In this document: one piece after another, positions 1 to 7,470 of the stretch | How positions within the stretch are numbered: position 1 is the stretch's first letter | Layout: every line of letters begins with the position of its first letter | DNA from: Pseudobdellovibrio sp. | GTDB lineage: Bacteria; Bdellovibrionota; Bdellovibrionia; Bdellovibrionales; Bdellovibrionaceae | NCBI GenBank assembly: GCA_020696855.1 | Contig: JAJFMT010000031.1 | Coordinates: 1-34,346 of the forward strand | DNA length: 34,346 bases | Reading direction: 5' to 3' | Program-made: the position numbers and the translations under genes | The notes under the pieces: generated by a model | What the model was told of the DNA's origin: nothing | Seen by the model: the letters and a program-made list of their open reading frames with translations, nothing else | Database searches by the model: none

Positions 1-105
1 AATGCCCCACCCGTCAGCGTGAACGTCGGTGGCACCGCCCCGTTTTTGAAAACCGGTGAAAGAAAAACAAATATCAGTCGGAGTGTTGGCGTTCATTCCA
101 AGTAA
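1..105 (+). CDS. C-terminal end of an unidentified protein (partial)
   Basis: Frame 1 is open from the first base to a TAA at 103-105 and gives 34 residues rich in Gly, Val, Lys and Ser, ending in HSK. The start lies outside the window. There are too few residues to name a family. The reading is supported only by an open frame with a plausible composition. Bases 106-198, between this stop and the cyclase stop, hold no further gene. A short 4-bp GCGG/CCGC stem overlaps the cyclase stop codon, too weak to call a terminator. Confidence 0.4.
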   Translation, partial: NAPPVSVNVGGTAPFLKTGERKTNISRSVGVHSK

Positions 106-198
106 TTGGCACATAAAAAGAGTTTAGCCTTCAAGGATAGTTACTGCAAAATAAAAGAAAAGCCTTCATCTGGACCTTTGTGGTAGCGGGCACTCCGC

Positions 199-2319
199 CT
201 ATTTATTTGTGAGTTTCCAACTCCCGTCCCAATTGTCAGGTGGCGGATTAGTTTGAAAGTGGCGGCATCTTTCAATAAAAATGCGGCTGGGTTTGTCATC
301 TCCACATTTTTCGAACAGCAAAATGGCTTCAGACCAGTTTCTCAATAAATACTGTTCTCTTGCCCGGTTGAAATTTGGTAAAATCTGCGGTGCCGGCTGA
401 GTCTCAAAGATCTGAACAATCTTTACGGGTTCTTTTTTTCCTTTTACGCCAAGATAATCTAGCTCTCGGAATGGCGGTACTGGCCTTCCAGATTTTTTGA
501 TTTCTTTAATTGTTTCTTCGGTACTGAGTATTGAAACGCCATACTCTTTTGTTGCACCTTCCAGCCGCGACGTAAAATTCACCACATCTCCAATTACCGT
601 GTAGCCCAGACTCTTACTTGACCCCAGGTTGCCAACACTTACGGGACCTGTATGAATACCTATCCCTACCTGCAGATCCACCCCGTATTTCTGCAAGAAA
701 TAATCCTGCTTTTGGCGGATCCAGATCATCATTTTAATCGCCGACTCACAAGCGCAACTCGCATGGTCTGTGGCATCAAGAGGATCTCCCCAGAAGGCCA
801 TAACGGCATCACCAATGTATTTGTCTAATGTCCCCCGGGATGCAAAAACAATTTCAGTCATCGCATCCAAATATTCATTTAAAAACTCCCCTAAAATTTT
901 TGCATCCATCTTTTCAGAAAAGGATGTAAAACCTCTGATGTCCGAAAACATAATAGTGAGGTCTTTCTTAACTCCGCCCACTTTCAGTTTTTCCGGATTT
1001 TTAACCAGCTCGTTTACATATGCAGGCGAAACATATTTAGAAAACGCCGATTTAATAAATGCTTTTTGCGCCTCTGCGATACTGTATTTTTGATACAACG
1101 TTATAAACACCGAAACTAGCAGTAATAGGTACAGCCACAAAGAAGGCAGATTAATGTAGCGGCTAAAACAGATCGCATCAGCAGCTGCCATCAGACCAAA
1201 CATCACCAAAAATAAGACCATCAGCCGCAAAGAAGTAGAGCTTTCTTTTAGTTTTTCAATCAGCGCCAAAAATAACAACACGATAAGAATTAAAATTGTC
1301 GTCAACAAATGTGACGGAAGCTGAAAGAAATCGTTCGATAGCAAATTGTCGATCGTAGTCGTCAGTATCTCAGGGCCTGAAAGCAGCCCCGCCGGCGTGG
1401 CATGAAAGTCGCCTGCGGCAGATGCAGTCACTCCCAAAACGACAATTCGGTTTTCCAGTCGCTGAGCAATAGTTTTCTTTAGGCGCTTACCACTTTCAGA
1501 ATCCTGTTCGGCCATTAGAATTTCGGCAGCACTAAGGGCGTGATCTTTCCCGATATTGTCACGAAAATTTAACTGCGGACCCGCGGCAGAAAATTCAACA
1601 TTCGGATTAATAGCTTTGGCAGCGCTAACGGCCAACGAAGGAAATGAATGCGTTCCGTAGTTATAATATAAAAACACACGGCGTAAGACGCCGTCCCGCC
1701 CCGCTTGCGCCACAGAAAATCCGAAGTGTGAAGCCACAGAATTATATTCACTTAAATTCAATAATGGGTTTTCTATGAAAGGCGATGATGGCTTAAAATC
1801 GCCTGCCCAGCGCAGTAGCTCCGGACTTGGTTCTGCCTTATCGCAATCACTGAAACAAAGACCTTCCGCACCGCCGGCTAACACTATTTTTTTTGAATAA
1901 TTATTAATGATCTTTACCAGTTTAGCATCTGGAGAATAGCGGTCGGCTAAATCCGCACGGCCCATTCTTCGAAGATCACTTTCAAGCTCAACCGGAATAC
2001 GAACACCTTCCGCTTCAGAATAAATGATATCCAAAACCAAAACCGAAGGATTATATTTCAATAAACTGTAAATCAAAAAGGCCTGAGGGTCGCGCTGCCA
2101 GGGCCAGCGCCCAAATTCAGAAAACTGCTCTAAAGTCCTGTTGTCGACTTCTACGAGCACTAAATTGTTTTTTAAGTGCGTACCACTGCGAAGACGAAAC
2201 TTGTAATCCGAAATTCCATGCATCCACGCAAATTCCTCGCCGGAATAGGATTGCCATACAAACAAAGAACACATTAAGACAGCTAAAAACCAATGTATTA
2301 TTTTAAGACTGACCTTCAT
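199..2319 (-). CDS. CHASE2-domain class III adenylate/guanylate cyclase
   Basis: Membrane sensor that should make a cyclic nucleotide in response to a periplasmic signal. An N-terminal membrane anchor (about 5-25) is followed by a CHASE2-type extracytoplasmic domain (about 30-335), then three membrane segments (about 338-408), a linker with the usual FSKYVSP motif, and the catalytic domain (about 445-620). Metal-binding aspartates are visible in FSDIRGF (near 459) and in GDAVMAFWG (near 502). The purine-contacting Lys sits in LDKYIGD, and the transition-state Asn/Arg in IGDVVNFTSR (near 580), so the site looks complete. Lys with Thr at the specificity positions leans towards ATP, but this is inference. 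The C-terminal tail (about 645-706) with its WSEAILLFE and WDGSW motifs is common in CHASE2 cyclases. The FecR gene lies nearby on the same strand, a pairing often seen with this family. Length 706 aa is typical. Confidence 0.93.
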   Translation of the reverse strand: MKVSLKIIHWFLAVLMCSLFVWQSYSGEEFAWMHGISDYKFRLRSGTHLKNNLVLVEVDNRTLEQFSEFGRWPWQRDPQAFLIYSLLKYNPSVLVLDIIYSEAEGVRIPVELESDLRRMGRADLADRYSPDAKLVKIINNYSKKIVLAGGAEGLCFSDCDKAEPSPELLRWAGDFKPSSPFIENPLLNLSEYNSVASHFGFSVAQAGRDGVLRRVFLYYNYGTHSFPSLAVSAAKAINPNVEFSAAGPQLNFRDNIGKDHALSAAEILMAEQDSESGKRLKKTIAQRLENRIVVLGVTASAAGDFHATPAGLLSGPEILTTTIDNLLSNDFFQLPSHLLTTILILIVLLFLALIEKLKESSTSLRLMVLFLVMFGLMAAADAICFSRYINLPSLWLYLLLLVSVFITLYQKYSIAEAQKAFIKSAFSKYVSPAYVNELVKNPEKLKVGGVKKDLTIMFSDIRGFTSFSEKMDAKILGEFLNEYLDAMTEIVFASRGTLDKYIGDAVMAFWGDPLDATDHASCACESAIKMMIWIRQKQDYFLQKYGVDLQVGIGIHTGPVSVGNLGSSKSLGYTVIGDVVNFTSRLEGATKEYGVSILSTEETIKEIKKSGRPVPPFRELDYLGVKGKKEPVKIVQIFETQPAPQILPNFNRAREQYLLRNWSEAILLFEKCGDDKPSRIFIERCRHFQTNPPPDNWDGSWKLTNK

Positions 2320-2381
2320 TAATCACTTTCAATTGTCGATAGGTTTTGAGTAATTAGAGCATACAGGGGCAGCATCAAACA

Positions 2382-3782
2382 ATGAAAATTACATCGATAA
2401 TTTTTCTTTTATTTCAGTTGTCTGCTTTTTTTTCCTGTACTTTAAAACCCGACTTAGAAGCCATCGAAGCTCAGTTAACTCCTTACCCTGCACCAGTCAT
2501 TTCAGGCGTCGAACCGTCTCAACTCTTCACCGGCGGAGGTACGACAGTTGAAATTACCGGAGAAAATTTTGCTCCCGGTATCAGTGTAAAAATTAATGGT
2601 TCGAACTGTTTGGTCATGAGTTTAACAGGCACGACTCAGCTTCAATGTTTAGCTCCTGCTTCTGCCGAAGGAACTTTCGCTATCGAGGTTACCGGCTTTG
2701 ACGGGAAAACCGACTCGGACTTTGTGACTTATGACAAGCTCGCTTATTCCCGCTTAAGCCTTGTTGTCGGAAAGCTCACCTTTCCTTCAACCAATGCTGA
2801 CGGTTTTGCAAATAATGGAGACAGCAAAGGTGCATCGCAAATGGCTGTGGATGGCAACTATCTATACACGGTAGATTATGATGGCCACAAATTTAAAAAA
2901 ATAAATCTTTCCACTTTCGAGTCAGAGACAATTGTAGGAACGGGTGTGAACTCCGGGCCGGACGTAACAGACCCGAACCCTTTGCTGGCAACTCTCAGCA
3001 ATCCACAGTGTCTTGTTAAAAGCGGAAACATTGCCTACTTTTGTCTTTCCGACAGAGCCATCGGCAAAATGGATCTATCAAGTGGGGCCATTACAGTTAT
3101 TGCAGGTCGAGTTCCAGCAGATTCAAATACATATGCACCCGGAGATCCTTTAGGTGACAACTTTTATCTAATTACCCACATTTTTCTTTTAAATGACAAG
3201 CTTTACGTCATTGACTGGGACGTCATTTACGAAATTAATTTAACCACACCTGCAATTACAGCGGTCGCAGGAACTTACAACTCCGGCGCAATGGCTGATG
3301 GCAATGGGCCTGCCGGCACATTTGATCAAATGACAGCAGCGGAGCTACTTGGTGACAAACTTTACGTCTTCGACGAAGACTCATATGGAGGGGCTATCCG
3401 CAAGATTGATCTCGGCAGCGGAAACTTTGAGGTAACGACAGTCCTAGGTGATATAGCGGATCTACCTGCCTACGGAGAAGAAAGTGTTGACGGCGTAGGT
3501 AATGCAGCAACCTTAAATATTGTTAAATCTATTACAACCTACGGAACAAAATTGATGCTGGCAGATGAGTTCGACGGTGACCAGGTGAAAATCAGAATTT
3601 TTGACCCTGCAACCGGCGAGATAAACACTATGAAAACAATTCTGACAGCGAGCAACAAACACATATTAGGAGCAATTGACGGTGCCGCGAGAATCCGCGC
3701 CTATCAGATTCGCGGAATTAAATACGTCGAGAATTTCGGGCTTCTCCTCGGAACTTCATATGGACTTTTGCGTCTGCAATAA
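2382..3782 (+). CDS. IPT/TIG-domain lipoprotein with beta-propeller-like repeats
   Basis: Likely surface or periplasmic lipoprotein, 466 aa. The signal peptide ends at Cys19 in AFFSC, a weak lipobox with Phe at -3 and -2. Residues about 37-117 form an IPT/TIG immunoglobulin-like domain: the motifs ISGVEPSQLFTGGGTTVEITG and NFAPGISVKING are characteristic. The rest (about 125-466) is a run of NHL/propeller-like blades with repeated phrases such as 'LYTVDYDGHKFKKINL', 'LYVIDWDVIYEINL' and 'LYVFDEDSYGGAIRKIDL', each pairing a hydrophobic strand with an acidic turn. No catalytic residues are seen; a binding or scaffold role is inferred. It is transcribed away from the cyclase (62 bp between starts), and its TAA at 3780-3782 touches the stop of the convergent lipoprotein gene with no base between. 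Confidence 0.82.
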   Translation: MKITSIIFLLFQLSAFFSCTLKPDLEAIEAQLTPYPAPVISGVEPSQLFTGGGTTVEITGENFAPGISVKINGSNCLVMSLTGTTQLQCLAPASAEGTFAIEVTGFDGKTDSDFVTYDKLAYSRLSLVVGKLTFPSTNADGFANNGDSKGASQMAVDGNYLYTVDYDGHKFKKINLSTFESETIVGTGVNSGPDVTDPNPLLATLSNPQCLVKSGNIAYFCLSDRAIGKMDLSSGAITVIAGRVPADSNTYAPGDPLGDNFYLITHIFLLNDKLYVIDWDVIYEINLTTPAITAVAGTYNSGAMADGNGPAGTFDQMTAAELLGDKLYVFDEDSYGGAIRKIDLGSGNFEVTTVLGDIADLPAYGEESVDGVGNAATLNIVKSITTYGTKLMLADEFDGDQVKIRIFDPATGEINTMKTILTASNKHILGAIDGAARIRAYQIRGIKYVENFGLLLGTSYGLLRLQ

Positions 3783-4955
3783 CTAAAGAACTATAAAATC
3801 TAAAGCCGGTTGTCCGGTACGCACACTTGAGCAGCTGTTATTTAACGACCTGGCACTTAAAATTAAATATTCAGATCCATCTATTACTTCACTTTGAACC
3901 GTGCTGTCGTTCAATTTAACGAAACTTATTTGATAACTGATGGAGTTTGCGTTCGTCACCTGTAATACTCCGCTTGAACCGAGCCTTGGTGGGTCTTCCC
4001 AAGTTAGATCTCTACCATTCCAGATTTTGAATTGAACGGTCGAATAACTCCCCAACGCTGTTGAAGTACAAAATGCTCCGCTTGTAGAGTACTCCGGTGC
4101 CGACAAAGCACCGAACTGCAGGTCGACGCTGTTCGTCGCACGTGTCCTTACATATTCTGAAATTTTAAAATAAAAATCCAGTCGCGCCATGCTGTTATCA
4201 AGTTGTGGTTTCGATTCAAACGTTCCCACATTAGAATTCAAACTTTGGCGGCCACCTACATATAGATCGCTGTCAGAAAAACCGGCGGGGCCTAAAGTTG
4301 TGCTTGAGTATACAAACTCCGGGCGAATGGGATTACCGTCAAAAAGATTTTTGAAAATTAATTCTGAACCGGCACCATTGCTGGCCACTATGTCTTCAAT
4401 GCAGAGCTCGCCCGAAGAACAGCTCGAATCTTCAGATGGATAATTCCCTGCACCCACTAAGTAAACTGCCGCATTGGGGTCTTCGTTAACAAGAAAGTCT
4501 GAAAGAACTTTTCCTCTGCAACTGGTTTTATCTGCAAGTGAAGTATAGACGCCGAAAATTTGCACGACTCTGCTCTGCAATTGCGGATCAACTCCAAGTA
4601 AACTGGGAACTTGAACATTGAATACAAGTGACGCATTTAAGGCCGGATCTTCCATCGGTGACTCAAAACCTATTCGCATGGCTTCCAGAGGTACCTCTGA
4701 GCCCGCCACATTAGTTTTTTCTTCAATACCATAACCTGTTACGTTGAACGCAACACAATCAAAATCAATAGCTTTGGTGGGAACATCAGTAGGCACCACG
4801 GCCTGAATCTGCACTGGCGCTCTTGCTTGTCTAGCCCCGGGAGGAGAAATAAGTTTCACGTTGAGCGTGCCTAAAAATCCGTTCAGCGGATTCAAAGTAC
4901 AGCTTGAATTGGCAACGCTGAAAGCAACGAATAAGATAAAGACGGCCAATTTCAC
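3783..4955 (-). CDS. Hypothetical lipoprotein coupled to the FecR gene
   Basis: 390-aa exported protein of unknown function. A hydrophobic signal peptide (about 3-15) leads to Cys19 in NSSC, an atypical lipobox with Asn at -3. The mature part is rich in Ser, Val, Asn and Leu and alternates short hydrophobic and polar stretches, as in beta-sandwich secreted proteins. Scattered cysteines include a CSSGELC stretch near 180. The start is GTG at 4953-4955, which overlaps the FecR stop as GTGA, with a GGAG about 10 bases upstream. It is therefore almost certainly co-transcribed and translationally coupled with FecR. No family recognised. Confidence 0.8.
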   Translation of the reverse strand: MKLAVFILFVAFSVANSSCTLNPLNGFLGTLNVKLISPPGARQARAPVQIQAVVPTDVPTKAIDFDCVAFNVTGYGIEEKTNVAGSEVPLEAMRIGFESPMEDPALNASLVFNVQVPSLLGVDPQLQSRVVQIFGVYTSLADKTSCRGKVLSDFLVNEDPNAAVYLVGAGNYPSEDSSCSSGELCIEDIVASNGAGSELIFKNLFDGNPIRPEFVYSSTTLGPAGFSDSDLYVGGRQSLNSNVGTFESKPQLDNSMARLDFYFKISEYVRTRATNSVDLQFGALSAPEYSTSGAFCTSTALGSYSTVQFKIWNGRDLTWEDPPRLGSSGVLQVTNANSISYQISFVKLNDSTVQSEVIDGSEYLILSARSLNNSCSSVRTGQPALDFIVL

Positions 4956-5770
4956 TGGATTTTCACTCCAATATTTGTGATGACATAATTCAATATGCCA
5001 GGAGAAACCGCGCTGGCATTAAGAGGATTAATTCCTGGAACCTTAAACGCACTGGCGGGAATTTGTACTAGTGGTGTTGCGACTAATTTAGAAACAGCGT
5101 TAACAGTAGAGCTTCCGAAATTTCGGCTCACCCGAAAATCACCAATGACTAGACTCTGCGTAAAAGTCATGTCTTCGGCCCTACTGGCGGCAAATACGGC
5201 GTCTACTTCAGCCTTAGATAACGACTTTCGCTTCGCGATGCCCTCGTTTAACGCCAGCTCAACACCGGCACTAACGGCTTCCTCTATTCCGTTCCCGCTA
5301 CCTAAAACATTTCCTTCAAAAACCGTAAGATTGGTGCCACTTGCCGATTCGCTGACGGTAAAGTCAGTTCCTCGAACAGCAAACACCGTGGCCTTCGTTT
5401 TAATCTTATATTGTTTACCTGACTGAATCTTCCTGTTCACGGATGCCCTGACTTTTCCGAAATCAAGACTGAATTCAGCTTCTCTGGATTCTAAATCCGT
5501 ATTAAGTTTGTCAAAAACAAATCGGCTGCTTTCTTTAATGTCGATGATTGTGCTGTCGTTCATTAAAAATCTGGCGCTGCTACGTGTGCCTGTCAGAACG
5601 ACGTCACCTACGCCGATGTTTTCCGAAGGCTTCGCATTCGTTGTAACACTGCCACGAACAATTTTAACGTCACTTTCGAGGCTGATGGCTTTGCCAATGA
5701 TTTGAGCGAAGGAATTGTTTCCGCTGAACAAGAGTAGAAGAATAGCTGCTGCAGTCGTTGCCTTGATCAC
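4952..5770 (-). CDS. FecR-domain periplasmic protein
   Basis: Exported FecR-domain protein, about 272 aa from the GTG at 5768-5770. That start gives a compact signal peptide (MIKATTAAAILLLLFSG... with cleavage after NSFA). The FecR domain follows: 'GVGDVVLTGTRSSARFLMND' and 'IDIKESSRF', then a strand-rich block ending in the diagnostic 'ATVFAVRGTDFTVSE' and 'LTVFEGNV'. No sigma-factor gene is adjacent and no transmembrane anti-sigma segment is seen, so this is not the classical iron-signalling FecR. FecR proteins of this kind often occur near CHASE2 cyclases, like the one at 199-2319. The start is uncertain: GTG at 5806 and TTG at 5860 are in frame too, but none has a clear ribosome binding site and both would overlap the signal peptide of the divergent gene. 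Confidence 0.85.
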   Translation of the reverse strand: MIKATTAAAILLLLFSGNNSFAQIIGKAISLESDVKIVRGSVTTNAKPSENIGVGDVVLTGTRSSARFLMNDSTIIDIKESSRFVFDKLNTDLESREAEFSLDFGKVRASVNRKIQSGKQYKIKTKATVFAVRGTDFTVSESASGTNLTVFEGNVLGSGNGIEEAVSAGVELALNEGIAKRKSLSKAEVDAVFAASRAEDMTFTQSLVIGDFRVSRNFGSSTVNAVSKLVATPLVQIPASAFKVPGINPLNASAVSPGILNYVITNIGVKIQ

Positions 5771-5806
5771 TTTGTAAATGCTAGCATAACTTTCAGGGAG
5801 TTTCAC

Positions 5807-7420
5807 ATCACTAGAAATTATTTTTTTGCAGTCCTGCTCTGTTCCCTGCTTTCCAGCCAAGCGTTAGGTCGGGTTACCTTTTTAAAAGAGCCGCCACGTG
5901 AACTTGAAGAAAAGTATTCTGAAGCTGTTTTGCTTTTTCACCAAAAAAAATGGCCTGAAGCACTTGAGCTCATAAATGAAATCATCGGCAAAACTGAAAA
6001 TCAAAAAAGCCTTGAACTGAAGGCTCTCATACAAAAGTCCAGTGGTAGTAATCACGAAGCAATTAAAACATACAAATACATCACACAACAGGTATCTGAA
6101 GCCGGCTTAAAACCCGTTGAAGCGGTTGGCGCTTACTTCGACCTCGGGGTGTTGGAGTACCAGGCAAAAAATTATGACTCCAGCCAAAAATATTTTACAT
6201 TTTGTATTTCTGTAAATTTTAATTCCGGGGCTTCTTACTTTTTCAGGGCACTCATTAACTACCAAAATGAAAAGTACGCATTCGCTATGAATGACTTCCA
6301 ATCCGTGCTGAGATCCAGCGCGGTTCCCTTAAAAGCCATTTCGGCATTATATCTTTCAGAAATTTACTCCAAACAGCAAAATTTCGAAGAGGCTATATTT
6401 TATCTGGGAGAAGCCAAAAATTACTCGGATGAGGCTGACGAAGGTGTTATCGCTCTAACAGAAGATTTACAAAAAAACCGCAGCGAAACCCGAAATAAAA
6501 TTAATGAAAACGTTCAGACATTAAACACACCTCAGTACTTCCGTAATGTGGCGCTCATCTTAACTGCCGACAGCAATGTGCTTTCGGTACCTGCCAGCGG
6601 AAGCGTAGCAGATTTGTTCAGTGGTAAAGCCTCGAACAAAGTAACTTTCAAAGGATTATTCGGCCATGCTGAAGGCTATTTTGAAGATTTGCAGGAAGTA
6701 TGGGCGTATCAGCTAACAGGAAATTTAAACGAAAACCGTGAAACCGAAACAGGCCAGTTTATCACCAATGACTTAAATTATCTTTGGAATATAAAACCCT
6801 ACTCTGCAAGCAGCCAATCTTACAGAGTGAATGTAAATTCTAATTTTCAGTATCAGGTAAATCCATCGTCGGGCAAAGGGGCGTTCGGCCCTTACAGTTT
6901 GGCGGTGGGTGCGGGCTACAGCCGAAAACTCCGCAACAGTGAGCGCTCAACATTCACTTCTGACTATTTTTTACGTTACGAAAACTTCCTGCAGGATCCT
7001 GCATTTTCTGATTTCATGAAAAAATCAGGATTTGAAGCAGGAGTTCACTTCATTAAAAACTGGGATTCGAAAAAATTTTATTTTAATCCCGCACTTGGCG
7101 TTGGACTGAAGGGCCGTTATTCAACAGGTAACGAGTACAGAAATTTAGCAGCGCAAATCACCGCGGCAAACCAGTTTTACTTCTCACCAAAAAATCAGGC
7201 GACAGTGAGCCTATCTTATTCCTACATCAGCTTTAACGAACGCCTGGGAACAAAAAGGCTGGATTTTCATTCAACGGCTCAGTGGGAACAGACGATACAA
7301 ATGAGCGAATCTTTGTCTGCGCTGCTAAGTGCAAGCTACACATTAAATGAATCCAATATTACTGATATTTATAAGTACGACCGCACATTATATTCGGCCG
7401 GTTTTAGCTATTCATTTTAA
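5807..7420 (+). CDS. TPR protein with C-terminal outer-membrane beta-barrel; probable ATC start
   Basis: The frame is open from base 5738, but the first canonical start is TTG at 5930, which would cut off a clear signal peptide. A ribosome binding site (AGGGAG, 5795-5800) lies six bases before an ATC at 5807. Reading from there gives MTRNYFFAVLLCSLLSSQ and cleavage after ALG, a textbook leader, and 537 aa in all. Residues about 35-230 are TPR-like helices (WPEALELINEII, 'GVLEYQAKNYDSSQKYF', YAFAMNDF, FEEAIFYLGEA). From about 245 on come alternating amphipathic strands ending in 'YSAGFSYSF' with a terminal Phe, as in outer-membrane barrels. TPR plus barrel recalls SLAM-type or other surface-export proteins; that likeness is architectural only. 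It is divergent from FecR, and a strong terminator follows. Confidence 0.8.
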   Translation: MTRNYFFAVLLCSLLSSQALGRVTFLKEPPRELEEKYSEAVLLFHQKKWPEALELINEIIGKTENQKSLELKALIQKSSGSNHEAIKTYKYITQQVSEAGLKPVEAVGAYFDLGVLEYQAKNYDSSQKYFTFCISVNFNSGASYFFRALINYQNEKYAFAMNDFQSVLRSSAVPLKAISALYLSEIYSKQQNFEEAIFYLGEAKNYSDEADEGVIALTEDLQKNRSETRNKINENVQTLNTPQYFRNVALILTADSNVLSVPASGSVADLFSGKASNKVTFKGLFGHAEGYFEDLQEVWAYQLTGNLNENRETETGQFITNDLNYLWNIKPYSASSQSYRVNVNSNFQYQVNPSSGKGAFGPYSLAVGAGYSRKLRNSERSTFTSDYFLRYENFLQDPAFSDFMKKSGFEAGVHFIKNWDSKKFYFNPALGVGLKGRYSTGNEYRNLAAQITAANQFYFSPKNQATVSLSYSYISFNERLGTKRLDFHSTAQWEQTIQMSESLSALLSASYTLNESNITDIYKYDRTLYSAGFSYSF

Positions 7421-7433
7421 AGAATCAGAAAAG

Positions 7434-7458
7434 AAAAGGCGCCATGCCGGCGCCTTTT
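7434..7458. terminator. Bidirectional intrinsic terminator
   Basis: Perfect 10-bp inverted repeat AAAAGGCGCC / GGCGCCTTTT with a 5-base loop (ATGCC), giving a U-run on either strand. It lies 13 bases after the TPR/barrel stop and 12 bases beyond the stop of the convergent lipoprotein gene, so it can end both transcripts. Confidence 0.9.
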
Positions 7459-7470
7459 AGAAAATTAATT

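Noticed and set aside
4952..5770. FecR as an anti-sigma regulator of iron uptake
   Set aside because: There is no adjacent ECF sigma factor or TonB receptor, and the protein is periplasmic with a cleavable leader, not a membrane-spanning one.
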